Counted from the stretch's first letter, positions 9,560 to 23,022 are shown. The stretch is DNA of 64,000 nucleotides from Bryopsis sp. KO-2023 (GCA_030272585.1 BSYQ01000007.1:3786001-3850000), one strand, 5' to 3'. Program-made: numbers and translations. The notes: generated by a model from the letters alone, not told the origin.

Positions 9560-12500
9560 CTACCCAGACTTTCCATTGTTGGAGGTCACACAGTGCGTCT
9601 CCAGCCACTGGTCCATTTCATGCAAGCAGTGCATGATGGATTCGTGAGCTCGGTATGAATGGGATTCATGAGGCAGCAACACCAGCCGACACGAGGCGCC
9701 GTGGCCTTTCAGTGCTGCGTAAAATCGCTCGCTCTGCATGGGGTATGTACCTAAAAGTGGATCATAACAAGACAATACAAAAATTGAACCCCACAGACTA
9801 AACATCGAGAAGAAGCCGTTCCCTTGTGGATAATCATCCTGAATAAATTCAAAAAAATCCAGAGAAAAACAAGGAAAAGCCAGACAAAAACTGATTTGGA
9901 TGGTCATGCTGAATAAAATTAAGAAAAATCCAGATTGAAAAACAACAGCAAAAAGCCAAACAAAACAGATTTTCAAAAAAGAAGTCCAGAAATGAATGTA
10001 AGGAATCATCAGGGGGAGGGGTCTCCTACCTGAATTGTTATCGTCGCTGCCGTGAATGAGCAGCAGTGGCTTTTTGATTCTGTCGGCCATCATGAAGGGG
10101 GACATCTTCATGTATACGTTGGTGGCATCCCACAGAGTTCTCTGCTCCGCTTGAAAACTGAAGGGGGTCAGAGTCCTGTTGTAGGCGCCGCTCCTGGCAA
10201 TCCCGCATGCAAACAGATCCGGGCAATGTGCCAGCAGGTTGGCAGCCATGAATGCACCGTAAGAATGGCCCCCCACAGCGATTCTGTTTCTGTCGACGAT
10301 GCCTTTCTCCACCACAGCATTGACCGCCGCCTCTGCACTCGCTGCGAAACATCAAATCGAACACTGGTTATTTTTCTGAGTTCGAAAAATAAAAAATAAA
10401 ATAAAAGACAAAAAGACAAAACATAAATAAATGCCTTTTTTCTCGACAGACTTCATCGGGGTGTTGGTTGAGCCAGCAACATCGAGGGAAGCAGATAATT
10501 AAAAAAAAAAGGAGGTCGGTTTCAAGATGGATTGTAGGGGAATGCACCTGTGAGTTGTTCGACGTAGGTGTCGTTGGGCTCCTCTTCCCCCTCGGCGACG
10601 ATTGGCATCGTCGGTCCGCTCAAGATTGCATAGTTTTTTGCCAAAAACACCATCGGAGAGAGGGCACCGATGCTTGCAAATTCATACGGAGACCGTCGGA
10701 GTTGGCCCGCAGCATCCTGTTTTTTTGGGGGGTGAAAAAAAACACAAGAAAGAAATGAGAAAACTGGTAGGAAAATACTGATACGAAGCAATCGAAAAAA
10801 AACAAAAAATTTATGGAAATGAACCAAAACGGCAGCATATGTTCGATGAAAGAACATCTGAAAAAATAACCAAAAAAAAAGGTACGATGAAATAATTGAT
10901 TGATCGGATACCGATCCACTGAAAATATCGAAGCCTTTTTCCCTCGGTATATCCTTTCTCTGCAAAAATCCAAATTTCTGCGGAAAAAAATACAACTTCG
11001 AAAGTACGTTGCAATGAAATTTCTTTTCTAATCGGCACACGTGTTGGAAAACACATACAATCTGACTTAAAAACAAAAAAAAAGGGAAAAAAAAATCCCC
11101 AATGCAAGATTTTTGATGTTTTCGGGAAGGTTACCTTTGATTTAAACTCTCTAGGATAGGCCCACATGATACAAGGCAAAGGCCCATCTTTCTCTTTATC
11201 GTATCCAACTGGTAAGTACAGTGTTGCAGTCAAAGAGATTCCATCGGACCTCTTGTATCGAATGATCTCCTTTCTGATGTCCTTCATCTGCAAAATTTTG
11301 TGTTCAAGTGAAAGCATCACAAGGGTCAGTGCATGAAGAGTCACAGAAAGAAAAATAAAATAAAATAATAATAATAAATAATATTAGTAATTTAAGAGAA
11401 AAAAAATTTACTTTTATTTTCCCCAGCATAAATTGGGAAGGATGATCAAAATTAGATTTTATCAACTAGCGAGAGAATGTTTCCGAAAAATACCCCCACC
11501 CCTTCTCCTTTAAAAAACTAGAAAAAACATTTAAAATAAATAAATAAAAACTGTGGAAACACCCCCTACTGCCACCCACTCAATAAGAAAAACTGAAAAA
11601 AAGTAGTCAAAATGTGAATCGCCTATGCCCTTTTTCCCTTTATTGTTTTTTTTTTCGGGGGGGTGGGGGTGGGGGTGCAACACCGCCACACTCGATCACA
11701 CTTCGATCATCGGAACTTCCCCCACCTGTGGATACGGATGAGGAAATTGCGTGATCAGCCTCTCTGTGCTTTCGGTCCCTTCATTCGAAAAGGTTTTGGA
11801 AAAGTATTGAGGGACGGTCTGCACCGACTCCCTCGACATCAAAACTTCCAGCCCCTCCAGCGTGACTGTCTTGTCGTCTTTGTCACTCAAAATGCTGGCC
11901 ATGTATTCGTAGTAAGGGGATTTGCTCTGCCAGATGCGCTGAGTTTCACCCGTATCCACGTCTAATAAATCTAGAAAAGGTCTGTTTCCAGCCTCGGATG
12001 CACCGGTACCTGAGTAGCAATACACACAGGGGTTAGTCGGAGCGTTTTTTTCTTTCCAAAAATGAAAAAAGCAAACCTCCTCTTTCTTTTTTTGGGTGGG
12101 AGAGGGGGAGAACCCCCCAAAGAAAGAGGATTTTTTTAATATTTTTTTATAGGTATTTTTTTGTTGATTTTTTATAGTATTTATTTCTTTCGCAATTAAG
12201 GCAGGCCTCTGTCAAAAACTTGTTATGACTTCCGTCAAATTTCGTTGGCTGAATTGTGACTGTTGAAATTTTTGAAAATAAGGCGCACCGCTCAATAGTA
12301 GTTTTCTCTCCCCATCGATCCTGGCGAGAATGTCTGTTCCCATGGAGGTGCGACGAGAAACTGGGCTGCCAGGGTCATTATATACATCTTCATAATTTCT
12401 GCAAAAACAAAAAAACTTCTTTTAGTTTTTCGTCTTGTTTATTTTTGGCACTACCCAGCACACAATGTAACAAAAACCCTGTCCTTCGATTCCGGTCAAA

Positions 12501-15500
12501 AAAGCCCCCTCCACCAATAAAAGCTCCATCCTTCAGATATATATATATATATATATATTGTATAAGTTTTTTATTCGTTTTTTTTACCCTACATTAAATA
12601 ATTTTCCTCCCTATGTCACCCCACGCCCCCCACCCCCCAAAAAAAAACAGATAAAAAACGAGAAAAAAAATTACCGGTCAAATAATATCTTTGATGGCTC
12701 ATCTCGTCTGTCTGGGGCTATCACAGAAACGATAGACTTCCGAGTGTTCCACCAGCTTTCGTACACCAAGGCCAGATCGCCGTCACAGAAAGAAACCCCT
12801 CCACAACGCAAATCTGTTTTTGCTAAAATCTGAGCCTCGCCCCCGTTGCCAGCTTCAGTCATACCCATAGTGTACACAATATCCCTCGGTGAAGCCTCGA
12901 CTTTCGAATCCCCGCCGTCCTGTTTTTACAAAAAAAACGATATAATATGATCTCAAAAAATTTGAATAAAAATTCCGTTCGATTCATCGATTGTTTCATT
13001 TTATTTTTATTTTATTGTTCGGTTATTTATTTGCAATGTGGAAGGGAAGAATCGCACATCATCACACTTACATGAATTTATATTTATAAAAAAAATGTAT
13101 CGATGTGAAACACAAGAAAAGAAAAGAAGAAAAAAAACGACGCTACTGAAAGAAAACAAAAAAAAGGAAATAAGAATGTTGAAAGAAATGAGAATTTTTT
13201 TTGGGGGGGAATGCATATGAAAACAATCAGGATTGATATTAGTGAGAAATTCTTTTTTTTTTTCATTTTAAACTCTGAAGAAACCCCATGATTGCAGCGA
13301 TGTCAGTCACTTCCTTTTTGCCCCCTCCCAAAACCTAAATAAAAATAGAAAATAACCAAACTAATATAGATGTCATTGATTTAGTGTATATCATTTTATT
13401 ATTACCTGGGCTTCTCTCCAACACAGTTCAGAGGGTTTATCTGGCCTCCACCTGATTCCCCTCGGCCCCTTTCTACAACTATCGAAAGAAACGGGGATAT
13501 CCTCGGCTAATGGCAAATACGCGATTTCCCTAACCAACTCAAGGTTCCTGTTTCGACCATGCACAACAATGATCAAAAATCACCACCACGTTCAAAAATC
13601 AGAAAAGGAAAAATTGCACAAACTTGCCCCCCCCCCCCCCCCCCCCCCCCCTTCCAACACACACACACACACATCCCAACCAGAAAATCAAATATACGAC
13701 GCAACAGAGAACACACTGGACAAAAAGAAAAATATGAAAACTTCAAAAAGAGGGCAAGAATCATCTGAAAGACTGTGAAAGGGAACGCTTTTTCCCAACC
13801 TGTCCCATAGTTCGACACGTTTTGGAAACCTTCCACAAGGTAGCTGAAACGAAAAGGGTCTCTCTATCCAAGAAACAAGCAAGTATCGACCATCGGGCGA
13901 CCCCGACATCCTGCCAAAAAAGAATTAAACAACAAAAATTCAAACACACAGGAAAAAAGAGGGAACAAAAACTTATTGTATTTATATGTACAGAACAGAC
14001 AAGGGAATCACAACAGGAAGAAGAAAAAAAAACCCAAAAAAACGAGGGTCAAAAATCAATAAGGGTGGAAAATAATATCAAGTGTTTGATACTGGATTAG
14101 AAGCATGATGTAATGGTGTGGAGTATCTACTTTAAAAAAATAATACACAAAAAATGCATATTTCTCTCTCTTAGAAAAATATCGAGTCTTTCAGACCAAC
14201 AAGAATTTCGACGTACCCTGTGTACATTCTTGGTGGGGCCTTAGCGAGTTCTGCCCCACTGTTTATGTCTAGCACAAGAAATTCTGAAGTTGATATATAT
14301 TCAAACATATCCTCATCGAAAGCATCCTGTTTTGCACACATCCCCAACCAAGAAAAAGTCAGATACGAAATTCAATCAACCCCCCCCCCCCCAAAAAAAA
14401 AGTACTGCTAATTTTTCGAATATCACACTCACACTCTTTTCAGAAAGTATAAAAGTGCAATCACTACCAAAAGACGAGCCCGTCAAGAGGAAGGCTGCTG
14501 CTCATGTGTTTGATTTTTCATTTCACCTTTAGTAAATCTTGAAAAGTTTGACTTTGAGCCTTTTTCCCGTTACTATTATCTTGAACTGTTGGCCCCACGG
14601 GGGCGATGGGTCTTTGAGGAGGAGCGCCATGATCCATCGGGACAGAAAACACCACCACTGTTTCGTCATCCAACCAGGAGTAACTGCCACCACACACAAA
14701 AAAACATACAATTCACCCCCCCCTAAAAAAAATAAAGTAAAAATGAAACCCAAAATTATGAAGTCAAAATATGAATCAGTGTTTTATGCCCTCCTAAAAG
14801 GAACGCTGTGGGTTTTGCATATTGCGAATTTTTGAAAGCCTTTTTACGAGCAGGACAATGAATTTTTTTTCAAAAACCGACAGTCGTCTAAGAAAGGCTC
14901 AAAAAAAATATTAATTGAACACCCCCCCCCCCCAAAAAAAAAACAGCAACGAGAACTCATCAAAAATTACCCCCAAAAAATTCACCATTTTTGTGAACTG
15001 TTCGCGTTTTCAAGACAGGAAAAAAACTATAATACTTTCCCAATCCCCCCCCCAAAAAAAAACCCGCTGCCCCACTCACTCTTGGTAAATCGTGTTCAGC
15101 TTGCATGGCTTTGTGGAGGAAATGGGTCTGGCCACGCAAGTGTCGACATCAGCCACCCAAAGCTCCGAAGGACCTCGGGGGGGATCGTTGGGGCCCCCCG
15201 GACTGCGGATGGTGAAAGCGATGTGTTTTCCCTTCAGGGAAAACGAAACGCTGTTGATCCACATGCCCTCCGGAATTCCGACGATGGGCCTTTGCTTTTC
15301 CTCCGATGCTGGAACCACTTCCTTGGCATCCACCAAGGCCAGACCTAAAGTCACATCCACGGAGCCAGAGTTGGAAAAAATGGCCAAAAAGAAACAAAAA
15401 AGCATGACAAGGATGCAAATATGTGTTGCTTTTTTCTAGCAAAAAGCTAAATTGGAAGGGCAGAGGAGATCACCTTGGACTACCTACAAGTGCTTTTTCT

Positions 15501-17045
15501 GTTTTTTCTGTTTTTCTTTTTTTTTTTTTGAGAGGAGGGGGGGGGGTTCTTACAACAGTTGAAATGTTCGATATCAATATAGAAGCCCTTCTCAGCTGAA
15601 GTCGACCAAGTGCGAGTTGGAAGGTGATTAAAATCTTTTTTTTTAATTTTCATTGCATTACCTAAGTAGTATCCCATGCGGCTTCGGCTGAAGGCCGCCG
15701 CATCCACTCGCAGACCTGTTGGTTACATGGCCACACAGAACTTCACGTTTCGAAATCTACTCGATTCATTTTTAATTAATTTTCCTCTCCTTTTTCTTGT
15801 TCCTTGTATTATTTCCTGCCCATATCTTTTGAACTCGAATCAGCGATTGTCAGAAACTCACCACCTTGCATTTTCTTGGATTGTGGAAAGGAGCCGACAA
15901 AAAATAATCCATTTAAGCACATCATGGAGCATTTATTTTATTTTTATTTTATTCCATTTATTATCTACTTTATTTATTTTTTTTAATATATTTTCAAACA
16001 TTCACACAAAAATCCTATGGAATCCTGTCTCCCAACCTGCAAGCTTCAATTCTGGGCGGGCCAATTCACTGATGGGAGGCATCGGGGAAGGCCGAAAGCT
16101 TTGCAGAATCTGAAAAACAACAATAGCAAATAGCCCAACCACACACACACACAAAAACATCAAAACACTCGATTCGCAATCCAGACAGCCATTTTCTCCT
16201 CTTGAGGATTTTTTTTTCCCCTCAAGTAGTGGGCTCATCTCACTCATTTGCTGCTGAGTAAAAAAAATATATATATATGTACCAGCACTTCATCATGACT
16301 ATTTTTTTTCAAATTACTTTTTTTGGGGCCAATGCAACTCACCAATTTCCGGTCTGGCGATATCGACAAAAGCGGGACAGACGGCACATCAACGATATCT
16401 ACAATTTCCTTTGGAGGCCGTCCATATCCGGATGCACCGTTTCCATTAACTGTACCCACCAACAAACAGTTTGAGATTTTAATTCAGCTTCTGGTGGATT
16501 TATCCAGGAGGTTTGCTAATCATTCAGATCATTGTCAGATATTTTGTTTTCTAAGAACAAAAAAGTACAGTTGTGTCCATCCATATTGCAGGATCAACTG
16601 AAAATCAAATCTGTTATGAATTCAACACTTGGGATTCAACATGCATTACAGAAACTAATGAAATCACTGGATGATGCCAACGACATCCCCCCCCCCTCCA
16701 TCCAACACGAAATCCTAAACCAAGCAGCACTACAGCGCTGTGCTGCCTAACCAACACTACCGCCCACTTCGAACGTTCTCAACCCCTGAAGTATGGCCAA
16801 TCATCCCCGCCACAGCATCCCGAATCCGCCTCACCTGACTGTTCCTTACGCTCGATGGCTTTCCCCTTCGTCGAGGCAGTGCTCGCAGCGGCTTGGGTTC
16901 GGAAACTTCTTCCGACCGCAGCACATGGAGCGTGTTGAACCTTCATCGGGTACTTGCTCGTGTGCAGCACTTTACAAGGTCGCAAACTGGGCCAACTGGA
17001 TAACAATCGCGACTTCGCCAAGGTACTCGAAAGACGGGCTGCCAT
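9560..17045 (-). CDS. CGEP: Chloroplast-type glutamyl endopeptidase (S9 family, 897 aa)
   Basis: This is a serine peptidase of the prolyl-oligopeptidase clan that in plants trims stromal proteins after glutamate. Sixteen exons: 17045-16835, 16449-16343, 16109-16037, 15715-15662, 15344-15080, 14683-14527, 14326-14217, 13910-13800, 13547-13406, 12919-12675, 12398-12289, 12009-11726, 11287-11135, 10716-10548, 10341-10030, 9750-9560. All phases agree, giving 2694 bases and 897 residues; the Arabidopsis protein is somewhat longer. Exon 1 encodes a Ser/Arg/Ala-rich leader of about 70 residues (MAARLSSTLAKSRLLSSW) that looks like a plastid transit peptide. The propeller half shows PLPCGRFPKRVELW-like and YLPLAEDIPVSFDSCRKG blocks typical of the family. 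The catalytic triad is intact: nucleophile Ser about 757 in GGHSYGAFM, Asp about 830/831 in HGSDDNN, His about 865 in LPHESHSY. Identification as this subfamily is firm; stromal location and Glu specificity are inferred from the family. Confidence 0.95.
12539..12558. repeat. AT dinucleotide microsatellite
   Basis: An uninterrupted run of about ten AT units inside an intron of the glutamyl endopeptidase gene. No function is suggested. Confidence 0.9.
13627..13673. repeat. Poly-C tract followed by AC microsatellite
   Basis: A run of about 25 C residues is followed after a short CTTCCA spacer by about nine AC units. It lies in an intron of the glutamyl endopeptidase. On the transcribed (minus) strand it reads (GT)n followed by a G run, which could form a G-quadruplex in the pre-mRNA; that is inference. 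Confidence 0.85.
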
Positions 17046-18060
17046 GGTGGCTTGTGCGTTGGAAGTTATAAGAACCGAGCGTCCAACGCATCCGCCTCAC
17101 TGGATCGTATCCAACATATCCAACAGTGTGATAATAATAGGGAGAGCAGCATGTAATTTGGTGTCATTTCCCTGTTTTGATTGAACGCCAATTTGAACTG
17201 TCGTTACCTCGTATCAACCAACAACAGCAAAAAAAAAAAAAGTCCCCCTGTTTGGTGATCGTTGCATGAATTCAATGTAATCTTTCCCATGTAATATTTA
17301 AATTCAATCGATTTTTTATTTTTAATTTTAATTTTTTTCGAACGGATTTTGTGAGGTTGTTCAGAAGCTGGGATTCTTTGCACTCTCCTTGCAAAGAGCT
17401 GGCACTGACAGCCTGCCAGGTTGTCTTTCTGGGGAGGTGCGTTGAGTTGTGAGGGGGGATAGATGACTATAATGAGTATGGAATGAGGGTGGTTTTTCGT
17501 TGTAAAGAAAAAAAAAGTTTGGTTGCGTCCAGACTCAACCGGACTTAACATTGATGCATCATTGGTTCAAAGTTTGTATCTGGAAATCGATTTGCTTACC
17601 GACAGCAACAAACTCTCCACTCCACATCCATTCAATCTGGTCCAATACAAGTATGATCTTGTCTAGTTGCGAGACTTCATACAGCACCACTATTGATGTG
17701 TGTTTTTTTCCTCAACCCAGCTACAAACAGTCAGTTTAAAACTCTCAACTGTCCATACACGCTTCTTTCGATAAGCATTGCAAATAGGCACAATGAAATG
17801 AAGGAGGTTATTGTTACATTTGTGATATCTCTAGTTAAATGTTACCATCCGTCCAGACACTAGCACTCGATGACTTCCCAGCTACCAGAAAAAGCACTCT
17901 GTGTTCAGGTATACTTTATTTTTGCGAATCACTTCCGAAACTAAGATCTAGCTATATATTTCCCAAATCCCTATTTTGTTGATCAACCACCAAGAATATA
18001 TATTCTTGAACCAAAGAGCATATATATGTATGTTCTCTGGATACAACCCAACATTGCAAG
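17046..18060. other. Intergenic, upstream of the glutamyl endopeptidase
   Basis: About 1 kb between the start of the endopeptidase (17045, minus) and the stop of the sulfotransferase (18061, minus). It must hold the endopeptidase promoter and 5' UTR plus the sulfotransferase 3' UTR. Open frames here are short and compositionally poor. I see no further gene. Confidence 0.5.
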
Positions 18061-19597
18061 TTAACTCTCCACATCGCCCCAGTGGAAGTCCCTCCCCAAC
18101 AGAGAGTAAAGTTTGTTGTTGCTATCTCGGAAGTACTCTGCAAGCCTTTCTTTGACGGAGGGGTGGATCCTGCGACCCTTGTAAAGCGTTTTCATCCCGG
18201 CGGGTAGCTTCTTGTACTTATACCGTCCAGCGTCGGCACCCACGAAATCCAGCACCTCTTTGACCACCTCCTCCGTGTTTTCCACGAACTCCTTGAAGTC
18301 GATAAACATCAAGCTGAAAATACAAGAACAAGGATGAGTCGCCTGCAGTGTGTGAAGGTGTCGGGTGCAAGATAGAAGTGAAATAATAGCGACAGACAGC
18401 GATTTCGAAAACTCACTTGTCTCTTGGGAAATGGCGCAAAAAAGGCTCAATTCTTTCGGCGTAGCAGCCGGACTTGAGGTAACTGGCCATACGCATGTAA
18501 AAGAACTGAGGGAAGTCTTCTGGCAAAGGGTCGTTCGGCTTGAGGTTCTCCAGTTTTTCCCACATCTTCTTGTCTTCCTTCAGATCCATGAATCGTGGAT
18601 CCTCCTCCACCGCCTCCTCCATAAGCGACCACGACAAGGGAACGCCCATATTGCGCAACTACAGGGTTGAAATCCAAACAGTGAGCGACAAAAATAGCGG
18701 GAAATTGCGAGAAATATTGTGAATTGACGATCAGCAGAAAAACTGGGCAAAGTGTCTTTTTCTCAAACAGTGGCCATCGGGAGCTTACCATAACTTCTGC
18801 ACTGAAAACGCCCGAAGTGGGATCCCGCAACATAAATATGATCTTTGCGTTCGGCGTCATGTTCGAAATCCTTTCTGCTGTGAAAGGAAGACATCCTGGG
18901 ACGGGGCATGCGTCGAAACACATCCATTTGTCGACACCACGGATTGTCTCCGCCCACCATCTACGAAACACTGTGGGGAAGAAGCTCCTGTACAGACGCT
19001 CAGAAGATGCAGTGTCGGGTCCAAACACGCCATTGAAAAAGTGTGATTCCTTGCTCAAAGTCTCGTGCCACGGCAAACCGGCCAGACCGTCGATCGCGGG
19101 GTGTGTCTTCAAGTGGTTGGCCAAACTTGTGGTTCCGGCTTTCTGCAAATCAACCAAAACCCCCAGTTTGACACGCCATCCAAGAAACATGCAGCTACCA
19201 GCCAATCTTCTCCGCAAAAACAAGCGCAAAGTCATGAGGTTTAAAAAACTGCACATTCTGAGTGCAGCTTGGGTATTTTTTTTGCGTTTCTTACCGGGAA
19301 CCCCACGATGTAAAACTCAGGCAGCTGGCGCCTCAGCGGCAGCGTCAACATTCGCTTCAGCACATTGATACAGTATGAGGCCTCGAAAGAGATCTTCATG
19401 TAGTTCCCCAGAACGGGTCCTTGGGCCTTCCAGATGTGCGGAATGAAAGGAACCGCCCAATACAAGCGCTTTGCGAGGAGCACGCTAGGTACAACGGTCA
19501 TTGTCATTAGGATGGCCGCCACATACGCCAAAACATACCACAGGAAAATGAAGGGCAACAAGCAGGGCATCCCCAAATACTGGAATAATTTCCCCAT
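18061..19597 (-). CDS. Golgi-type carbohydrate sulfotransferase (383 aa)
   Basis: This enzyme family transfers sulfate from PAPS to a sugar hydroxyl or amine in the Golgi lumen. Four exons: 19597-19295, 19142-18789, 18658-18417, 18313-18061. Phases are consistent (0, 0, 2). The N-terminus (MGKLFQYLGMPCLLPFIFLWY) supplies a hydrophobic signal anchor and a second hydrophobic stretch follows. The PAPS 5'-phosphosulfate loop is split by intron 1 and reads FYIVGFP|KAGTTSLANHL (Lys about 102). The 3'-phosphate motif follows as IIFMLRDPTSGVFSAEVM. A downstream block, FYMRMASYLKSGCYAERI, matches the usual substrate-side region, and the end reads ERLAEYFRDSNNKLYSLLGR. An in-frame upstream ATG at 19708 would add 37 residues; I chose the start that puts the anchor at the N-terminus. 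Acceptor sugar unknown. Such enzymes are common in algae and rare in flowering plants. Confidence 0.85.
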
Positions 19598-19984
19598 AGC
19601 TACGCTATTTGTCTCAAAAGCAAACGCAGAACCCCTGGACTCGTGTTGAAAGTTTCTCGTTGCTCCCTCCACACCAACGAAGAAGCGAGCTGGGCAGGAA
19701 TTTTCCAAGTGTGCTGTGTTGGCGTCGTTTTATTCCTTGCTGCTGCTCAAATATTGGACGAATCTAAACACACTGAATGATTTGACTGATCCTAGTACTT
19801 TTTACAGTGTATTTTCTGTACAGGTTTTCGACCAAGCGGCTCCAACGAATAAAATAAAGTTTGGACCGTCCAGTGCATTTCAAACCAACGGACAGATCAC
19901 TTGTCGAGCTTACAGCAAAATACTCTAACTTTTGGAAAAGGCGAAAACGGCTGCACGGTTTAACCTCATTCACAGGATTCGCTG
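19598..19984. promoter_or_regulatory. Divergent promoter region
   Basis: A 387-bp gap between the divergently transcribed sulfotransferase (-) and the 494-aa protein (+). It must contain both start regions unless the sulfotransferase starts at the upstream ATG (19708). No defined motif was recognised. Confidence 0.45.
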
Positions 19985-22238
19985 ATGGCAGACGAGAAAA
20001 GAATTCTGGCGCCGCGACTTGCACCCAGAAGACGGCTTTTCAGGCCGCCAACGAACTCGATCCCAATACAGGACCCTAGTGGAAAGAAACACAGCACCAT
20101 GGCAAAGAGGCATGATACTGGCGGCGGCGGCGGCGTTGCAAGAACGACCGAATCAAGCTCGCTGGATTCAATCGTTTCTTCACCGTCGGTCGCTCCTTCT
20201 GTGCAAACAGCAGCCAAAAGACGTCGCATTCTCTTCGACGCTTCTGTACTCAAGCCGTTACCAGCGACAGCTGGTGTGCCCGGATTGCCCAGTGAAAGGA
20301 AGCCAGAATTGGGTCAGGGGGAAACCGAGGGGGACAGAGGTACTGAACGCGTTGTATCGACGCCTGCGACTCGACCAGCCAGACGGATGTTCAGACCGGT
20401 TCTGAAGGATGCCCCTCAAGCTCGTGGACGAGATGCTGCCCAAGGCGAGAAATCGAGCAAATCAACCCCAACGGAGCCTGAATCCTCGTCGCACCAAGAA
20501 GCTGGCGGCGGCCAAAGAACGGAAAAGGGGAGGAGCAGCAATGCTTCATCGTACCTTCAAGGGCAACGCCCCGCTTGCAGTAGGAAAACTAAGAATTGTT
20601 CAGGCGTCTCCTCTCATGACAGACCATGCGACAAGGACACAAAATCCGGTCGATCAGTGGAAGAGAGCAATTTTCCTACCACTCCAAAACCCAAAGATTG
20701 GTGCACTGTAGAAACAGGTGGCGACTTTTCAGGGAGGAGGGGAGACCTGGGCGTGCCTCGCAGTGTGAATGGATGCAGTGCTGGCTCGCCATGTCAATCC
20801 CTGAACGGGCAGAAATTGGATAACAAGGAAGGAAGTGCTCGCTCAGAGCTAGGCATTTTCCAAGTAAGTCAGATTCTCAACCAAACAGGGCCCTGTCCCT
20901 TTTGGTTTTCTCTGTTCAAAAAATGAGGAGGTGTTTTTAACTTAAAAACGTTTGATCATGGGTGGCATGGTTGAACAAGCATGCGCTCACTAACGTATTG
21001 AAAGATTCCTCTGAAACCTTGCTGGACCAGTTATTACAGTTTTTTTCCCTTATGAGCTTTTTTTCTCCCTTTGAAATGCCATTTCAAAGACGTTGTGTTT
21101 GTTTGGACAGCGCCTTCCGTGCATTCCTTTGTCGACACTGCCTCACTGGGGGGATGTTGGGGTAGACCTCGCAATTCCGAGTGCAAAAATTGCCCTGGGT
21201 AACCAACTGTGACAAGGAAACGTCTGAAGTCACACATCGATCCCTTTGTGCTTGACAGATGGAAAACTTTACTGCAATTTTTTTTTAATAAATATGTTGT
21301 GTGAGCAATTTACCAAAAATTGGTGGTCTTAGATTCAGAGAAATGACAGGGTGTGATTTTGAAATGTGGTTTTTTTCCCTCAGAAAGGGTGCCACAAATG
21401 TCAAAGGCCACTGACTCCATTTCAAAGGGATCGAGGCTTGTGGCTGGGGCAACCGCAACCCTTGTGAATCTGCAAAACGAAATGAAACCGAGGAGAGTGC
21501 AAAACACCTCCACAGTGCACAACCGCCAGCTAGTTTTCGGTCTGATCTTTGATGATGGAGTCCTATGCTCAAGCAAGTAAGTGGCGGGGAGGAGTCCATG
21601 TGAATATTTTCAGAAGCATGCCATGTCGGCCCTTCGCAAAATCTTTTTCAGGTTTTTCAGGTTTCAGGAACCAGGAGAGGAATTCCATGAAGAAAAAAAC
21701 AAAGACTGAAAAATTATGTTCTAAACTGGCCTCTTGAATGCCACTCATGAAAGGTTGAATTCAGTGAAGTTGGAAATACAGTGAAAGACCATTGGAGACC
21801 ATCGTGAAACTTCCACCGTGGATTTATGATCCAAATGATCGTCCTGCAAAAGGCCTCCACGAGCCTCGATCCTTGGAAGGAACCATGCACAGGTCGGCAG
21901 CAAGAATATCTTCCCATAATACAAACGGAAAAAATTCGGGCTCATTCGATGGATGTGCAGTGGAGGAGGTTTCCTTGGATTCGTGCCAGGACGAAGAGGT
22001 GAGTCTGACTGACACCATTATATTGCTCATCTTATATTAAAAGGGAACAAGGCAAAAATTACAAAGCAAAAAATCGGTTGGTGGGGGTGGAAGTAGAGTT
22101 AAAAGTTGTCCGCGTTTGATGTTGGAACAGTTCCGCCTGATTCTTGCTAACCAGACCAGGCAGCAGGAAGAAGTGGCCAAAGCAAGCGAAACCACCTTTC
22201 AGATTTCCTTCGATTTCTTGAGGAGGATGTGTGAGTGA
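19985..22238 (+). CDS. Unrecognised basic, disordered, probably nuclear protein (494 aa)
   Basis: Five exons: 19985-20863, 21111-21198, 21384-21576, 21782-21998, 22131-22238. Donors are GTAAGT, GTAACC, GTAAGT and GTGAGT. All phases agree (0, 1, 2, 0), giving 1485 bases. The first 293 residues are low-complexity, rich in R, K, S, P and G. A repeated motif is visible: RRRLFRPP near 17, RRRILFDASVLKPL near 78 and RRMFRPVLKDAP near 130. Later exons are better structured: LVFGLIFDDGVLCSSNERPL, then LPPWIYDPNDRPAKGLHEPR, and a helical C-terminus, FRLILANQTRQQEEVAKASE. The last exon could instead use a donor at 22231 (GTGAGT) and continue. I do not recognise the family. Basic composition and repeated arginine-phenylalanine-proline motifs suggest a chromatin or DNA-repair scaffold, but this is speculation. 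Confidence 0.6.
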
Positions 22239-23022
22239 CGGGGCATGCGGTTTAGTAACAGGACTGTGGCACACCCTTTTTCACTTGATAGGAGTGACAA
22301 TTCATGGAAAAAGGGTCCATATGCATTCTGTGTTGTGCATGGGAAATGACCCAATATGGAAAAGGTACTTTTCTGCAGTTACCCACTCGATTTTGCTCTG
22401 GAAAAATACCCCCCCCCCAAAAAAAGTAAAAAAAAGTGAGAAATTATAATGAAAAAAACAACAATTATACCCATTATATATGCTGAGCTTGGGCTGGGTG
22501 GACAAATGGTGGAATCACAATGTAGAGAAGAATGTTGAAATTATTATCAGCATGGGCTCCTCCCTACTGGCATTTTCGGGTTTCTTTAATGTCTCTCAAT
22601 AGAATAGAATTTTCCCAATAACAGCACAGAGCATTCACGATTGCCTCCACAAGAAAAAATACTGCATGATCACCCTTTCATTCCAAGCATCCCAGATTTG
22701 CCCAACGACGCCTCAACCCCTTCAGCCCCCCCCCCCAATAAATGCAACCCGCTTTTCTATCCACTCTTGAGTAAAAACTCCCTTGCCCCCCACTCCCCCC
22801 CCAAAGAAAGGAAAATCCGCAAGCAGAACAACCAAACTCACGGCACTGCACCTTATTTTGGATTGCTAATTGCCTTTAAAATATTTTTGGGCCAACTCAA
22901 TATCTGGAGAGTGGTGAAGCTCTCCGTGTTGGCGATATCAGCAAAAGGACGACTTGGATTCTCCATTGAAAGAATGGTTTTTTCTTTGGGGGGGAGGGGG
23001 GTGATGGATTCAATGGTTTCAC
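22239..23022. other. Convergent intergenic region
   Basis: Between the 3' ends of the 494-aa protein (+) and the GT77 gene (-). It contains C runs and A-rich tracts. A frame encoding IHGKRVHMHSVLCMGNDPIW (about 22300-22360) might be an extra exon of the + gene, but no phase-compatible acceptor avoids a stop convincingly. Nothing else is seen. Confidence 0.4.

Noticed and set aside
22241..22449. Extra exon of the 494-aa gene encoding IHGKRVHMHSVLCMGNDPIW
   Set aside because: Most phase-1 acceptors create a stop at the junction; the only alternative acceptor is weak. Left out of the model.
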